From Xylaria sp. FL1777 (taxonomy: Eukaryota; Ascomycota; Sordariomycetes; Xylariales; Xylariaceae), in contig MU400628.1 of assembly GCA_022578965.1 (NCBI GenBank), forward strand, positions 60,020 through 124,019: DNA of 64,000 nt, in the 5' to 3' direction. Position 1 is the stretch's first letter, and every line of letters begins with the position of its first letter. A model generated the notes under the pieces. The model was not told the origin of the DNA. It searched no databases and saw only the letters and a program-made list of their open reading frames with translations. The translations under genes were made by a program, and so were the position numbers. Positions 12,704-23,143 of the stretch are shown piece by piece.

Positions 12704-14735
12704 GATGGTCGGTTCTTATTTCGTGTAAGTAAGGCTTTGCTATCCTATCCACAGGCCATCTTCACTTAGTCATATCATCGTGGTTGGCGATAGGGGAGGT
12801 GGGAGTGAGTAGTTCCGGATTGGGCAAGATACCTTGCATTGAGCTTTACTGCTCCTGCTGAGCTGTACATAGACGGCCGGTGGTTTTGCGCAAAAGATGG
12901 AGCCCTGGGAAATTAGCTTGTTCTTGGAACTGTTCAATGCATGAATTGAATGTTGGAGATAGGATTTCTTAGCTACAAAAGAATGTAGGTCTGGTGATCA
13001 CAAATTCTAGTCTAGGCTATCGTTAGACCTGCGTTGGGACTTGGCAGTTTGATATATTTGGTAAAAGTCGTGCTATTATCTGCTTCGACAAAATACTCGG
13101 TACAATTAGTTTCCAATTAGTGACTTTTCTCACATATTAGTCCTCGTGTTCTACGCATACGCATACGCATAGGTAGGTACCTACATACCGCAGGTACCTG
13201 CCAATCTCTCTAGATCTACCTTCTAGTATATCTAGATAGTACCTGGCTACAGTAGTAGATAGATAATAGGTATTCCCCACTTCTCCGATTCTGTGTGACC
13301 GCCTTGATCCCCTCCTAGCACTTGGGCATTTATTAGCTACTTCAATGCAGCTTTCTCCCCTGCGTCTCTTGCATTACTCTAATTACTTATTCATCTTCCT
13401 CATTCGTGATACCCTCTATCTAGAAAGTACTTTAGTTCCAGTGTCATACTGCCTATGTCTACCCTAATCATATCAACCCAATCTTCCAATTTGCTCAAAT
13501 GCCCAGTCCTGAAGCAATCCTACTACTAGTCATTGAGCCCTCGTAGGGACCCAATCAGCAGTCAAAGACTCTCTCATCTTATTGGAAGTTTCAACATCAT
13601 CACCTGCCGACTTTTGTTAGTTGGATACACTTCTGAAGTACGGGCCAGGGCCACATTGATACATACATCTCATTACGGGCGAAGTCCTGGATCCGTCTTG
13701 GAGTACTAGGTGGAAGTCGAGCTCTGTTTAGGACTTTCTGGTTTGTTCTGCCCCGGGTCCTCACCTCTGCCCCCTACCTAGTTTCTCCCCCAACAACCCC
13801 GGCCATATTTTCCACATCTCGATAGTATAATATAGATCGGTCTATTCCGGTCTAGGCCAGCTCACTTCAAGGTGGATCGCTCATGACCTCATCGACATTC
13901 CTAGCAGAGTAGCTTGCAGTTGTCTAGCTCTTGGCCAGGCCGTGTTAGTTTGCAGCTTCGAATTCGCGGCCGTTCGTCCCTACAGCGCCGTATCCTACTA
14001 CTGCGTCTCTGGGCTGTACTTGTCCCCTGGCGCCAACCGTCGTTCTCGGTCCGTCTACTGGGTTCCATTGTGGGCGCTCCGCGGCTCTTGGACGCCTCCC
14101 CCAACCGAGTCGTGAAAGGGCAGACGAGCAATACCCCGCTAATAACCCCGCGAAATTCGCCGTGGCTTCTAACACCTGGTCAGACCTTGTGCGAGCCTGG
14201 GGCTTCGGCGCCAGAGCTGAAGGTGACGATCACCTTTGTAGTCCCATGCGCACGCCTCCCTCTTTCACAACCGACGAACACATGGTCAAGCAAGCGGGAC
14301 AGCCCGCAAGAAATGGAGTGACGTCGGCCCAACAGCCCACGTCTGTCTTCATATACCTATCATCCGCAGTCTGCCTGGTTGCTGTCCTAGTAAGTAATTA
14401 TTTACGGGTCATCCGAGCCATTTATTCCCCCCTAGACTCTAGCTAGGGTTATATAGTCTGGGATCCCCGCAGCACGCAGCACGCAGCTGGGTCGTATGCA
14501 TGACATATGCGTGGTTACTCGGCGCGATTGCATTCTGCCCTTGCTAACTGCCCCTCCAAACCAGGTTGCGCAGTTCTTTCTCGCCGATATCAAAATCGCG
14601 TACCCTCATATATTTACGTCGTATCCCTTTTCACGGACATTCTCCTCTCCCCCGGCCGTCATTGTTGAGGGCGCTGTCTGTGAGAGTCCACAACCGTTTG
14701 CAACGTCGCCGCCGATATCCCTAGCCCCCACCAAA
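12704..14735. other. Intergenic and glucokinase promoter region
   Basis: Contains a GCATAC triple repeat and TAGGTACCTA-type motifs near 13155-13200, and CT-rich tracts. A TATA-like GGTTATATAG lies near 14447, about 290 bp before the glucokinase start. Open frames at 13914-14446 have no supporting features and are not called. Confidence 0.45.
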
Positions 14736-16452
14736 ATGGCGAATGCTTTGGTAGAAGAGACGAAGCGCATAGCCGCGCAATTCGATTATACCGACGAGGA
14801 TGTGAATAAGGGTGTACAGGAGTTTCTGCGCCAGATGAGTACGTCCAATGCAGTCACCTAGTACATTTGAAGCGCTTGATTGGCTTGGATATTAATATCA
14901 TCGATAGACGAAGGGCTACACAAAGATGGTACCAGTATAAGCCAAATTCCGACCTATGTCACCGGCGTGCCGAATGGCACTGAGAAGGTTCCTACTCACA
15001 TCGCGATTCTTGCGTTCTGCTCAGTACTAATAATTTCTATAGGGGTTATACATGGCGGTCGATCTTGGTGGGACCAATTTTCGAGTCTGTTCGGTCCATC
15101 TCAATGGTGACACCACGTTCAACCTCACGTACAGCAAGGTCGCCATCCCAAAGGAATTGATGGTTGCAAAGACCTCCAAGGAATTATTTGGGTTTTTGGC
15201 TAAACAGATCGAACTTTTTTTGAAAACACATCACGAGGATCACTTCGTAGCCCACGTCCATCGACGAAAGTCTGCGAAGGCGCCCGAAGGGTATGAGGAC
15301 GAAGAGATCTTCCAGCTTGGTTTCACCTTCAGCTTTCCTGTCCAACAATTCGGAATCAATAAGGGCTCCCTTATAAGATGGACTAAAGGGTTTGACATCC
15401 CCGAAACAGTTGGCAAGGATGTTTGCGCTTTACTACAAGATGAGATTGATCTACTTCACCTTCCTGTCAAGGTGGCAGCTTTAGTGAATGACACCGTTGG
15501 TACCCTCATGGCGCGTTCATACACATCACCTGGAAAGACTGCTACGCTTATTGGGGCTATATTCGGGACCGGAACGAACGGTGCCTATGTTGAGAAGATC
15601 ACAAATCTACAAAAGTCGGTAGATGGGGAGTATGATAAGTCGACTGGCGAGATGGTTATCAATACAGAATGGGGGTCATTTGACAACCAGCTTAATGTAT
15701 TACCCAACACCCAGTATGATGCAAAATTGGATGAGGACAGCGTCAACCCAGGCATTCAAATTTTCGAGAAAAGGGTATCAGGAATGTTCCTAGGCGAGAT
15801 CGTCCGCCTAGCCGTTGTCGACTTATACGAGAAACCTAATCTCTCACTATTCAAGTATGTCGATTCGAGCACCAATGACGGGAAACTTGCTACCCGAGTT
15901 GGCAATGGTTCAGGTCTATTCCAGCAATGGGGCCTCGATAGTTCGTTGATGTCCATTGCCGCAGCCGATAATACTGCCGACCTTTCGAATTTACGGCAAG
16001 AACTAGACTCTCAGCTCCTGATACGCTCCGCTTCGGTTGAAGATGCGCAAGCTTTCAAAGACATTGCCTATGCAATCGGTCGCCGAGCCGCAAGGCTCTC
16101 CGCTGTGGCCCTCGGTGGCATTGTCATCCAGAGTGGCAGGCTCAAGGAAACTAAGGACGAGCCCGTGGATATCGGAGCAGATGGTAGTCTTATCGAATAC
16201 TACCCCCGTTTCCAAGACATGATCTACGAAGCCCTCGAGAGTGTTGAGGGCATTGGTGCCGAGGGCGCCAAGCGGATCCGTATTGGTATAGCCAGAGATG
16301 GCAGCGGTGTTGGTGCCGCCCTGATTGCACTGGTGGCAGAAAATATGGAGAAGAAGGGAATAGTAGATGAGCTTGCGGCCCTCAAGATTGGGGCGGCGCA
16401 AAAGCTTGCCGGTGCTATACCGTCAGTCGGCGACTCGACGACATTGACATAA
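14736..16452 (+). CDS. glkA: Glucokinase (hexokinase family)
   Basis: Phosphorylates glucose with ATP to glucose-6-phosphate in the cytosol, the first step of glycolysis. Exons 14736-14838, 14908-14987 and 15043-16452 encode 530 residues; introns are 69 and 55 bp (GTACGT and GTTCCT donors, TAG acceptors). Residues 51-77 carry TYVTGVPNGTEK, then GLYMAVDLGGTNFRVC, the phosphate-binding loop typical of the glucokinase branch rather than of hexokinase I/II. LGFTFSFP and GSLIRWTKGF (from about residue 155) form the sugar-binding signature. ALVNDTVGTL holds the catalytic Asp (about D211). GAIFGTGTNGAYVE and NTEWGSFDN follow, and a late IGIARDGSGVGAA gives the adenosine motif. The chosen ATG has a strong context (CACCAAAATGGC). 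An in-frame ATG at 14496 would add 80 residues that do not resemble the family. Confidence 0.95.
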
Positions 16453-17024
16453 AAGAGATGGGTATACCAATGGTTCGGCTATGTTCCTATATAAGCATGT
16501 ATCGATGACTTAATGCATTTCCTATTCTAAGGATCTTATTTGCCTTGGAGAATATTCTTTAAGTCTATGCGTAATAAACGATGTCAAAATGTCTCTTATA
16601 CTGTCTATATATTTTATCTACTAAACCATAATATCGACAGCCGCTAATATCTATTCCTGAATGACATGCTACCCTGTTACTTTTCGGCACAGCTTTTCTT
16701 GGTGCTCAGCCCTCCCTTTGAAGACCTGCTCTATGGGCGGTTTTGCTCTCGTTTCTCTTATCCACATTAAGCCTACATATACATACATACATATATATAA
16801 CGTGCTGCATTTTTTTTCTCATTGTGGCTGCAGCTCCATGTTCATACCCTTCACAGTAAACATGATTTTTTTTCTTCCATAGGAGAGAGGAATTATTTTT
16901 TTCCTCTTCCGATTTGGAAATTAGAATGTCTGTGACCTATGTCGTGGGTGAGTCCGTTAGGAATTATAGTTTCCCAGTCTCTCTTTGCTCGCTACTTCTC
17001 GTTTTCGTTTTCGAGTAGGTAGCT
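16453..17024. other. Convergent intergenic region
   Basis: Shared 3' side of glucokinase (plus) and the acetyltransferase (minus). AT-rich with T-runs and a TACATA repeat near 16775-16800, as expected of two facing 3' UTRs. No gene seen. Confidence 0.5.
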
Positions 17025-18260
17025 TTAGTTCCCAAACGCCGCGGCGGGGTATGCGCGGTCCCGCTTCTTGCGAGCGGCGGAGCTGCTCCGCGAACTCGCG
17101 TTGCTGCCGGGAACAGAGAGGCTGTTGCTGCTCCCGTTCTTGATGGTCTGCATGTCTAGTGGTAGGTCGTTCCATTCGGTTTCGGGCCGCATGTTCTGGA
17201 ACGATTGGCCTGGCGTGCTTCGGCTGCTGTTTGGTAGCGCGTTTGGAGGCGGACGGCTTGGGGGTGGTGCCGTGGCATTGGTGGGGGGAGAAAGGATCTT
17301 GGAAAGCATTTCCGGGCGCGGAGGCGGGGTGACGCCCGGCGACGAAGATGGAGAAGATAAATCTCCTGGAGCGTTTAGCGGTAGGTTCGCAACGGCTGCC
17401 GTCACACTGTTACGGGGCTCCGTTGTCCCCGTCTCTCTGCTTGCGCTAGATCCAGAACCGTTGAGCCCCAGCAAGGCTCCGGGGCCGATGTCCCGGCGCA
17501 CGATCCACGCGCTGTCTGGACGCAGCTTGTGATAGTACTGTTTCACTTCCTCAATGCACGTGAAGCCTCGCGCCCTGTACCATTGCATGCCTTCCTCGTT
17601 TTGCGTCCAGACGTGCGCCCACACGGCCTCGCAAGCAAACTCGCTTTGCGCCGCGTCGGCGACGACCTCATGTAAAAGTGCAGCTGCGAGGCCAAGGCCA
17701 CGGTAGGGTGATAAGAGGACGAGAGATTGGATGTATAGCGCGTTCGGCTGCGCAGACGGTATCGTCGGGCCGGGTAGAGGACGGGACGAGTCCACGGTGC
17801 CGGCGTGGAAGGGCGAGGGCTCTGGACGGCAGACCAGACCCCCTATCACCTTCCCGGGCTCCGAGGGGCTCTTCTTCTCATCCCGCCAGAGAATCACGCG
17901 GCTGAAGGCGCCCGAGGAGAGAGGGTCTGAAAGCCGCGCGTAGAAGGAGTCGGGGTAGTTGACTGGTAGGAGAAGGGATGTAATGCGCCGTAGGGCTGGG
18001 ATGTGCTCGGTTTGGATGCGTGATATGGAAGCTTGTGGGTGGAGGTTCGCTGGCCGAGATGGCGCTGTGGTGGCTGTGGGCTGTTGCGTCGTCGTCGTCG
18101 TCGTAGGTGTTGTCGTCAGCGTGGGCGGTGTCGATGGAGGGGGAGCTGGCTGTTTGTCCCTCTTTGAAGCCGACGGAGGGGCTACATATGCTGGCTGCTT
18201 CGGACGGAAAAAGTTCCGTATTGAAGGCTGTCCATTGGCGTTGGAGGAGGGTAGCGACAT
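17025..18260 (-). CDS. GNAT N-acetyltransferase, NAA50-like, with PIP-box-like N-terminus
   Basis: A single exon of 411 residues. The start at 18260 (MSLPSSNANGQPS) is preferred to an in-frame ATG 15 codons upstream. After a Pro/Thr-rich, probably disordered stretch to about residue 75, the catalytic domain runs to about 265. It contains LLLPVNYPDSFYARL, GGLVCR, LYIQSLVLLSPYRGLGLAAALL (the R-G-L-G-L-A acetyl-CoA loop), AHVWTQNEEGMQWYRARGF and YYHKLRPDSAWIV. This order matches NAA50/San acetyltransferases, where the YY-K-R-x3-A segment is also conserved. These enzymes acetylate protein N-termini or lysines and in animals support sister-chromatid cohesion. The C-terminal 145 residues are Ser/Pro-rich and end in a basic ARKKRDR, a possible nuclear signal. 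QPSIRNFF at residues 11-18 fits the PCNA-interacting consensus. The protein is more than twice the length of animal NAA50. Confidence 0.85.
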   Translation of the reverse strand: MSLPSSNANGQPSIRNFFRPKQPAYVAPPSASKRDKQPAPPPSTPPTLTTTPTTTTTTQQPTATTAPSRPANLHPQASISRIQTEHIPALRRITSLLLPVNYPDSFYARLSDPLSSGAFSRVILWRDEKKSPSEPGKVIGGLVCRPEPSPFHAGTVDSSRPLPGPTIPSAQPNALYIQSLVLLSPYRGLGLAAALLHEVVADAAQSEFACEAVWAHVWTQNEEGMQWYRARGFTCIEEVKQYYHKLRPDSAWIVRRDIGPGALLGLNGSGSSASRETGTTEPRNSVTAAVANLPLNAPGDLSSPSSSPGVTPPPRPEMLSKILSPPTNATAPPPSRPPPNALPNSSRSTPGQSFQNMRPETEWNDLPLDMQTIKNGSSNSLSVPGSNASSRSSSAARKKRDRAYPAAAFGN

Positions 18261-19774
18261 GATGTCGTGTTGGGCGACAGAATAGAGGCTGTGTGATCGG
18301 CGCAAACTGGCTTGCGAGATGGGAGCGAAGTGTATAATGTGGTTCCTGTTCTTAAGATGGAGAGTGTGTCTCTAACGCGATGAGTACACATAACAAGTAT
18401 TGAATGGTGTAGGTTCCTTACGTCTTGTGGGAGCCGAGGGCTCTGTTTGGTCTTTTATTAATAGGTACTAGGTAGACTTGGGGAGCTTCTCAAGCTTCCC
18501 CAGGCCACGTTTGTATACTTACCCAATCTGCTTGGTTACCTACTTAAGTAGGTACCGATAGCTTACTGGGGTACATATATTACCTTATGAAGCCAAAGCG
18601 CGTTAAGTGTGTCGATGGCGCGGATGTTCGTGTCAGTACATCTTGCGTATACTGACCGTGTGTAATGCGCTGGGGACACCCCACTTGGCTAATTTTCCCG
18701 AGAGCCTCAGCAATGTTCGGGAACAGGGGTATAAAGTAGGTACCTACATGTCGGTACCTAGGTATTGAAAAAATGGTAGGTAGCTTCCTTCAATTTTAGT
18801 ATATAAGGGGTCACGTTGCTGCCACTTATGCGTAGTGTTCCGTAAAGCGACAAGAGTACCTGGGCAGGTATTAATAAATTAACCTTAGTACACTTGCGTA
18901 ACTAAACCATTTCTGCCTCTAGCAGTTGCTAATTATACTGAAATTCACGATTACGCCTGTATTTGTCTAGTACTATGAGGTATCCGATGAATTCTCTTGT
19001 ATACTAGGTAAGTACCTTAGGTAACATGAAACCTGTTACAACACCCGAAGAGGTATTTACAGCAAGGGATCGTTTATATACCCAAGGTCCAATTGCTGCT
19101 GACTCTAGCTGTGCCACTGATACTGCTGTTTCAAAAACAAAAAGAAAAATCAAAATGAAAATCAACGATAGTAGGTACTGTAGGTACTATATACATACGC
19201 CTTCAAACATGTGCCGTGCTGATACGAAATGTTTCGTTACAAAATTGATTGCCATTGTAGGCATGTGCAGCAGTGAAAGTCTCTCAGTGGAGCCACGCTG
19301 CATATTGGTGGATGCGATAGGTACCGAATTACCACCTGTACATCACGCTATACTATATACCTAAGTGATTACCTTCGGTCAGGTCAGTGGGCACTTACTG
19401 CAATACAGTAGGCGCCCCAATACATTCCATGCAGCACCCCAATACAGCAGCCAAATACAGCACCTAACCTGCTGCTTCTCAGGCTTCGTTCGCTGAGAAA
19501 TGCAACGTACAGTTGTTATTAGCAGGTGGATACTCCCTTGGAATTCTTTCATCATCCCTTCCACTTAAGCCTGCATCAGCTCTGCCTCGTTTGTGGAAAA
19601 GGAGGCTGTTGCTATCGGTGCGCAATTGCAAAGAGGATAACAATTTTAATTTTTTTTCCCCCAGCCCAATCCTTTGATGACCATAGACAGCATCCTTCCT
19701 TCAACTTTCCCCGACCCCGATTTCTCACCTTTCACCATATCGAGGTCCTCTCTAAGTCAACCCATCCTTGCATC
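18261..19774. other. Divergent intergenic region with TACCTA palindromes
   Basis: Shared upstream region of the acetyltransferase and the Sgf11-like gene. It holds a perfect 18-bp palindrome, TACCTACTTAAGTAGGTA, at 18537-18554, a 12-bp one (GTAGGTACCTAC) at 18736-18747, and a small hairpin near 18481-18500. A 112-codon open frame at 19026-19364 has no supporting feature and is not called. Confidence 0.5.
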
Positions 19775-21116
19775 ATGGCATCGTCTATGAACACCGGCAA
19801 GGCAGGGGTCATCAAGGCTTCTGACGATGCCGGCAGTATGGACCAACTTGTAAGTTACCAGCCGTCTTTGTCTGTGCTACGCGACCCGGCACCGTGACGG
19901 CCGCGACGCTATTCCTGATCACTAACACCCTCGTTGCCGTGTAGGCACACGCCGTGTTGGACGATCTGCTCTACAACGTTGTCCACGACTTATTAATTAA
20001 GGTTCACCGAGACGAGAAGATTGCCCGCGCTGCCACCGCCGCCATACTTGTCGAGAAGGTAGCCTCCAATCATTCAGACACCTCTACACCCGACGCTCGT
20101 CCCGACGTGAGGGTGGAGACGGATGCTGCCATATATGACGAGGGCAAGGTGTTGCTGAAAGGGAATCCGCTAGTCACCACCAAAGATATAATCTGTCCAC
20201 GGTGTCACCTACCTCGATTACTCTATCCAACCGATGGCAAAGGCGCAAGGAAACCCGATCCCAGCATCATTTACTGCAAGAAGCGCCCGTACATCGATAA
20301 ACCAGGCTACGATATCTACGGGCAAACTTGGGTCGCACAGGGTCCCGGCAGAGGCAAGAAGAAGAAGGATATGGAGAAGAAGATCGATCCAAACACTCCC
20401 GGCGACTCACCAACGCCGGCAGCTGAAGGGGGCCCCGTAGGAGGAGCGGCCTCGCGGCCGCCAAACATGCTCTCGTTCCCCTCTGCGACATGTAGCAAAT
20501 GTAAACGGTGCATCCTTGTAACCCGGTTGAATAATCACATGGGGTCATGTATCGGGAATAGTGGGAGAAATGCCAGTCGAGCCGCCGCTCAGAAGATTAG
20601 TAATGGCAACTCAAACGGCAATGGCGACGGAACTCCACCTTCTAGTCAAAAGGGAACTCCGTTACCAGGATCCAGGGCTACTAGTCCAAAGAAGAGGGAT
20701 GGGGACGAGATGGACGATGACGATGCGACGGATAATGATGCCCACAAGAAGAAGAAATTAAAACCGATGGCTGCAAGCGTGAACGTAAACAAGAAGCTGA
20801 TCGTTAAGCCTAAAGCCGGGGCTGGTACTAAGAAAGAGAAGGTAAGGCTTCAATAACCGACTGATACCAACTATAAAGACTTACCCTTTACACGCAGAAA
20901 AACGAGGATGATGATGGACCTACGGTTGAAGTCGCCCCTAAGAAAAAGATCACAAAAGTGCCCAGCCCTGCGAAGAAGCTGAAGCTAGATGTGAAACCAC
21001 TAATGTCATCGCCTCTGGCCAAGAGTAACGGCAAGGCTACAGTAGGCAATGGAAACTCAAGAGACGATGCTGCGTCGGAGAGCTCAGGCACTCTATCGTC
21101 ACCACCCGCCGCATAG
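19775..21116 (+). CDS. Sgf11-like SAGA deubiquitination-module subunit (probable)
   Basis: Exons 19775-19849, 19945-20841 and 20898-21116 encode 396 residues; introns are 95 and 56 bp with GTAAGT and GTAAGG donors, both phase 0. An N-terminal helix, VLDDLLYNVVHDLLIKVHRD, resembles the helix by which Sgf11 joins the SAGA DUB module. A first Cys group follows, CPRCHLPRLLYP with YCKK some 26 residues on. Then comes a C2HC finger, CSKCKRCILVTRLNNHMGSC, followed by IGNSGRNASR; the C-x2-C ... H-x3-C-x-G ... R-x2-SR pattern is that of the Sgf11 zinc finger, which in yeast contacts nucleosomes. Between and after these lie basic (GRGKKKKD, KKKKLK) and Ser/Pro-rich disordered stretches and an acidic DDDDATDND. 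Yeast Sgf11 is about 99 residues, so this is a much extended filamentous-fungal form. The assignment rests on the helix and finger only. Confidence 0.68.
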
Positions 21117-21662
21117 CACCAAAGCTCCCTAACAACCGAAAATTCTGGTTCCGGACTAGGGCCGCATGAATGAACGTATCACAACTACGGAGTTAGGCCG
21201 ATTGGACTCTCATGGGAACGCTCGATACACCGTTTTATCTACTTCTATCCTCTCATCTGCGTTCTATTGTCTGTATATAGCCCGACGGTTTGCATTGAAA
21301 GGCGTTCCAGGCGTGTTTTGCTAAACAGGGTTAAGGCACTTCTGCATCACAAGGGAAGGAAAACGGCGTTCCAGGTACACGGGTCTATATCCATAAGGTA
21401 GCATTTGCATATATCATCAGAAATGCGTGGCAATACATTTACTATCAACAGAATTTGACTTATTTCCGGCCTCTAGTTGAAATTGCATCTCGTGGTATCT
21501 CTCCGCCGAAGCCACTTGGCCTGAAACTCTCTACACGCCATAACGCCAGTCCAATGCAACTGATGGTAAAGTAGACGTAGAATGATGAATCGGCACTGGT
21601 AGAATGTCATGGTCCTTCATTGCACTGCCCCAGCTGCCAAGCCCTCCCATACTTCGTATTTC
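21117..21662. other. Convergent intergenic region
   Basis: Facing 3' ends of the Sgf11-like gene and the cyclophilin gene. The phrase GGCGTTCCAGG recurs near 21301 and 21366 (GGCGTTCCAGGCG and GGCGTTCCAGGTA). No gene seen. Confidence 0.45.
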
Positions 21663-22236
21663 CTAAACAGCATCGTCATCCTCAAGCACCCTCGCACGAA
21701 CGATCTTGACTTCCTCTACAGGGCGGTCCTCGGCATCGGTCTTGACGAGACCCATGCGCTTCACAACGCCCATGCCGCTCTTGACGCGTCCGAAGATGGT
21801 GTGCTTCCCGTCCAGCCACGGCGTGGGCGCCAGGGTGATGAAGAACTGCGAGCCGTTGGTGTCGGGCCCGGCGTTGGCCATGCTCAGCACGCCGGCGCCC
21901 GTGTGCCGCAGCTCGGGCGAGATCTCGTCGGCGAACTTGTCCCCGTAGATCGAGGTGCCGCCGCGCCCCGTCCCCGTCGGGTCCCCGCCCTGCACCATGA
22001 ACGACGGGATGATGCGGTGGAACACCACGTCGTTGTAGTACCCCCGCGACGCGAGCGTGCTGAAGTTCTTGCAGGTCTGCGGCGCGTGCGCCGTGTAGAG
22101 CTCGATTGTTATCGTCCCCTTTTGTTCGGCGCGCAAGGGGAGGTTGTTAGTCTTGGAGGATGTAGAGTAAGGGAGCCTGGACTGGGTTGGCGCTGCAACT
22201 TACCATTGAGGTTTCGAGGGCAATGTTTGTCGCCAT
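21663..22236 (-). CDS. cyp1: Cyclophilin-type peptidyl-prolyl cis-trans isomerase (PPIL1/Cyp1 type)
   Basis: Exons 22236-22204 and 22118-21663 encode 162 residues, the usual length of PPIL1-type cyclophilins; the 85-bp intron has GTAAGT and AAAAG borders and joins in phase 0. The protein starts [11 protein letters not shown]. It then has [20 protein letters not shown] with the catalytic Arg (R46), [13 protein letters not shown], the [17 protein letters not shown] active-site strand and [12 protein letters not shown]. It catalyses prolyl isomerisation; PPIL1 orthologues belong to the spliceosome in animals, while the fungal role is mostly inferred. Codon use in exon 2 is GC-rich (many C- and G-ending codons), common for well-expressed fungal genes. 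A T-run near 22257-22267 lies just upstream of the start. Confidence 0.95.
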
Positions 22237-23143
22237 GTTGGGCTCATTGGAGACCCTTTTTTTTTTTCGTGGGATTTAGTCTCCCTGTGAGTGTGAGTGT
22301 GGGTGTAGAAGCTCCCTTCGTATAATGTCGCGAGCATGAAGCTGGACGAGCTGGTAGTGGATTACTTTTTGGCGGGGCATTGAATGTTTATGCATCTACT
22401 GAGGGGATAACCATTTACCACATAAAAGTATCTACCTGCCTAGCCTACATGAGGCAGGTACTACCTTCTTAGGTACCTTCGTTGGTCCCTAAATTGATAA
22501 TTCAAGCGTTTTGCTGCTTTAATAATGGGCACTAAACTTACCTAGGTATATTATAGAGCTAGGCAGAGGGGAGAGTGCCAGGCAGGACCACAACACAAAT
22601 AGCATTTGCATATGAGACAACAAACAGCATTTGCATGTGAGACAACAAACAGCATCAATGCGCTCTCTCCCTTTCGCTAGACAATTCTATAGGCACTTAC
22701 GTCACACTCATACGTGGCAGAACATAAGAAATACGTAAATAGAATTAAGAAAGTTACGGTCTTGGTTAGGTAAGCCTCTTTGTTCTTCTTACTTTAGGCC
22801 CACCATAACACAGGCTTAATCAGTCTCAACAGAAGCCACATATTTAACCCCGATTCAATCTATCCAAATGAGAAAATGGGCATGTATTAATCATAATAGA
22901 CAGATCACAGTACTCTTACAAGAAGCTCTGGTCACCGACAGGTGTCTTGCCTGCCGAAGATAACACGGCCGCGATTATTTTGGTTACCACAAGCGTTATC
23001 CATCGCTCTAGGATTGGAGGCGAGCTTGACGATCTCCTAACCCAACTACAGAGGTAGAACAATCCCTTTGTTTCAGCTCTTCGAAGAGGTGACTATTCCG
23101 AGTACGGATTCAGCAACACCGTTAGGCATGTCCGAAAGCTAAG
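22237..23143. other. Divergent intergenic region
   Basis: Upstream of both cyclophilin and signal peptide peptidase. Contains a 25-bp direct repeat (22601-22650) and TACCTGCC/AGGCAGGTA inverted motifs near 22431-22480. No gene seen. Confidence 0.5.
22601..22650. repeat. 25-bp tandem direct repeat, two copies
   Basis: Two units starting AGCATTTGCATRTGAGACAA (22601-22625 and 22626-22650) differ by one base, and a further AGCAT follows. Noncoding. Confidence 0.85.

Noticed and set aside
14496..14735. N-terminal extension of glucokinase from an upstream in-frame ATG
   Set aside because: The 80 extra residues do not resemble the family, and the downstream ATG has a better context and the expected protein length.
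21609..22325. 238-codon plus-strand frame opposite the cyclophilin gene
   Set aside because: It is the shadow of the GC-rich cyclophilin exon; the minus-strand protein has full family conservation.
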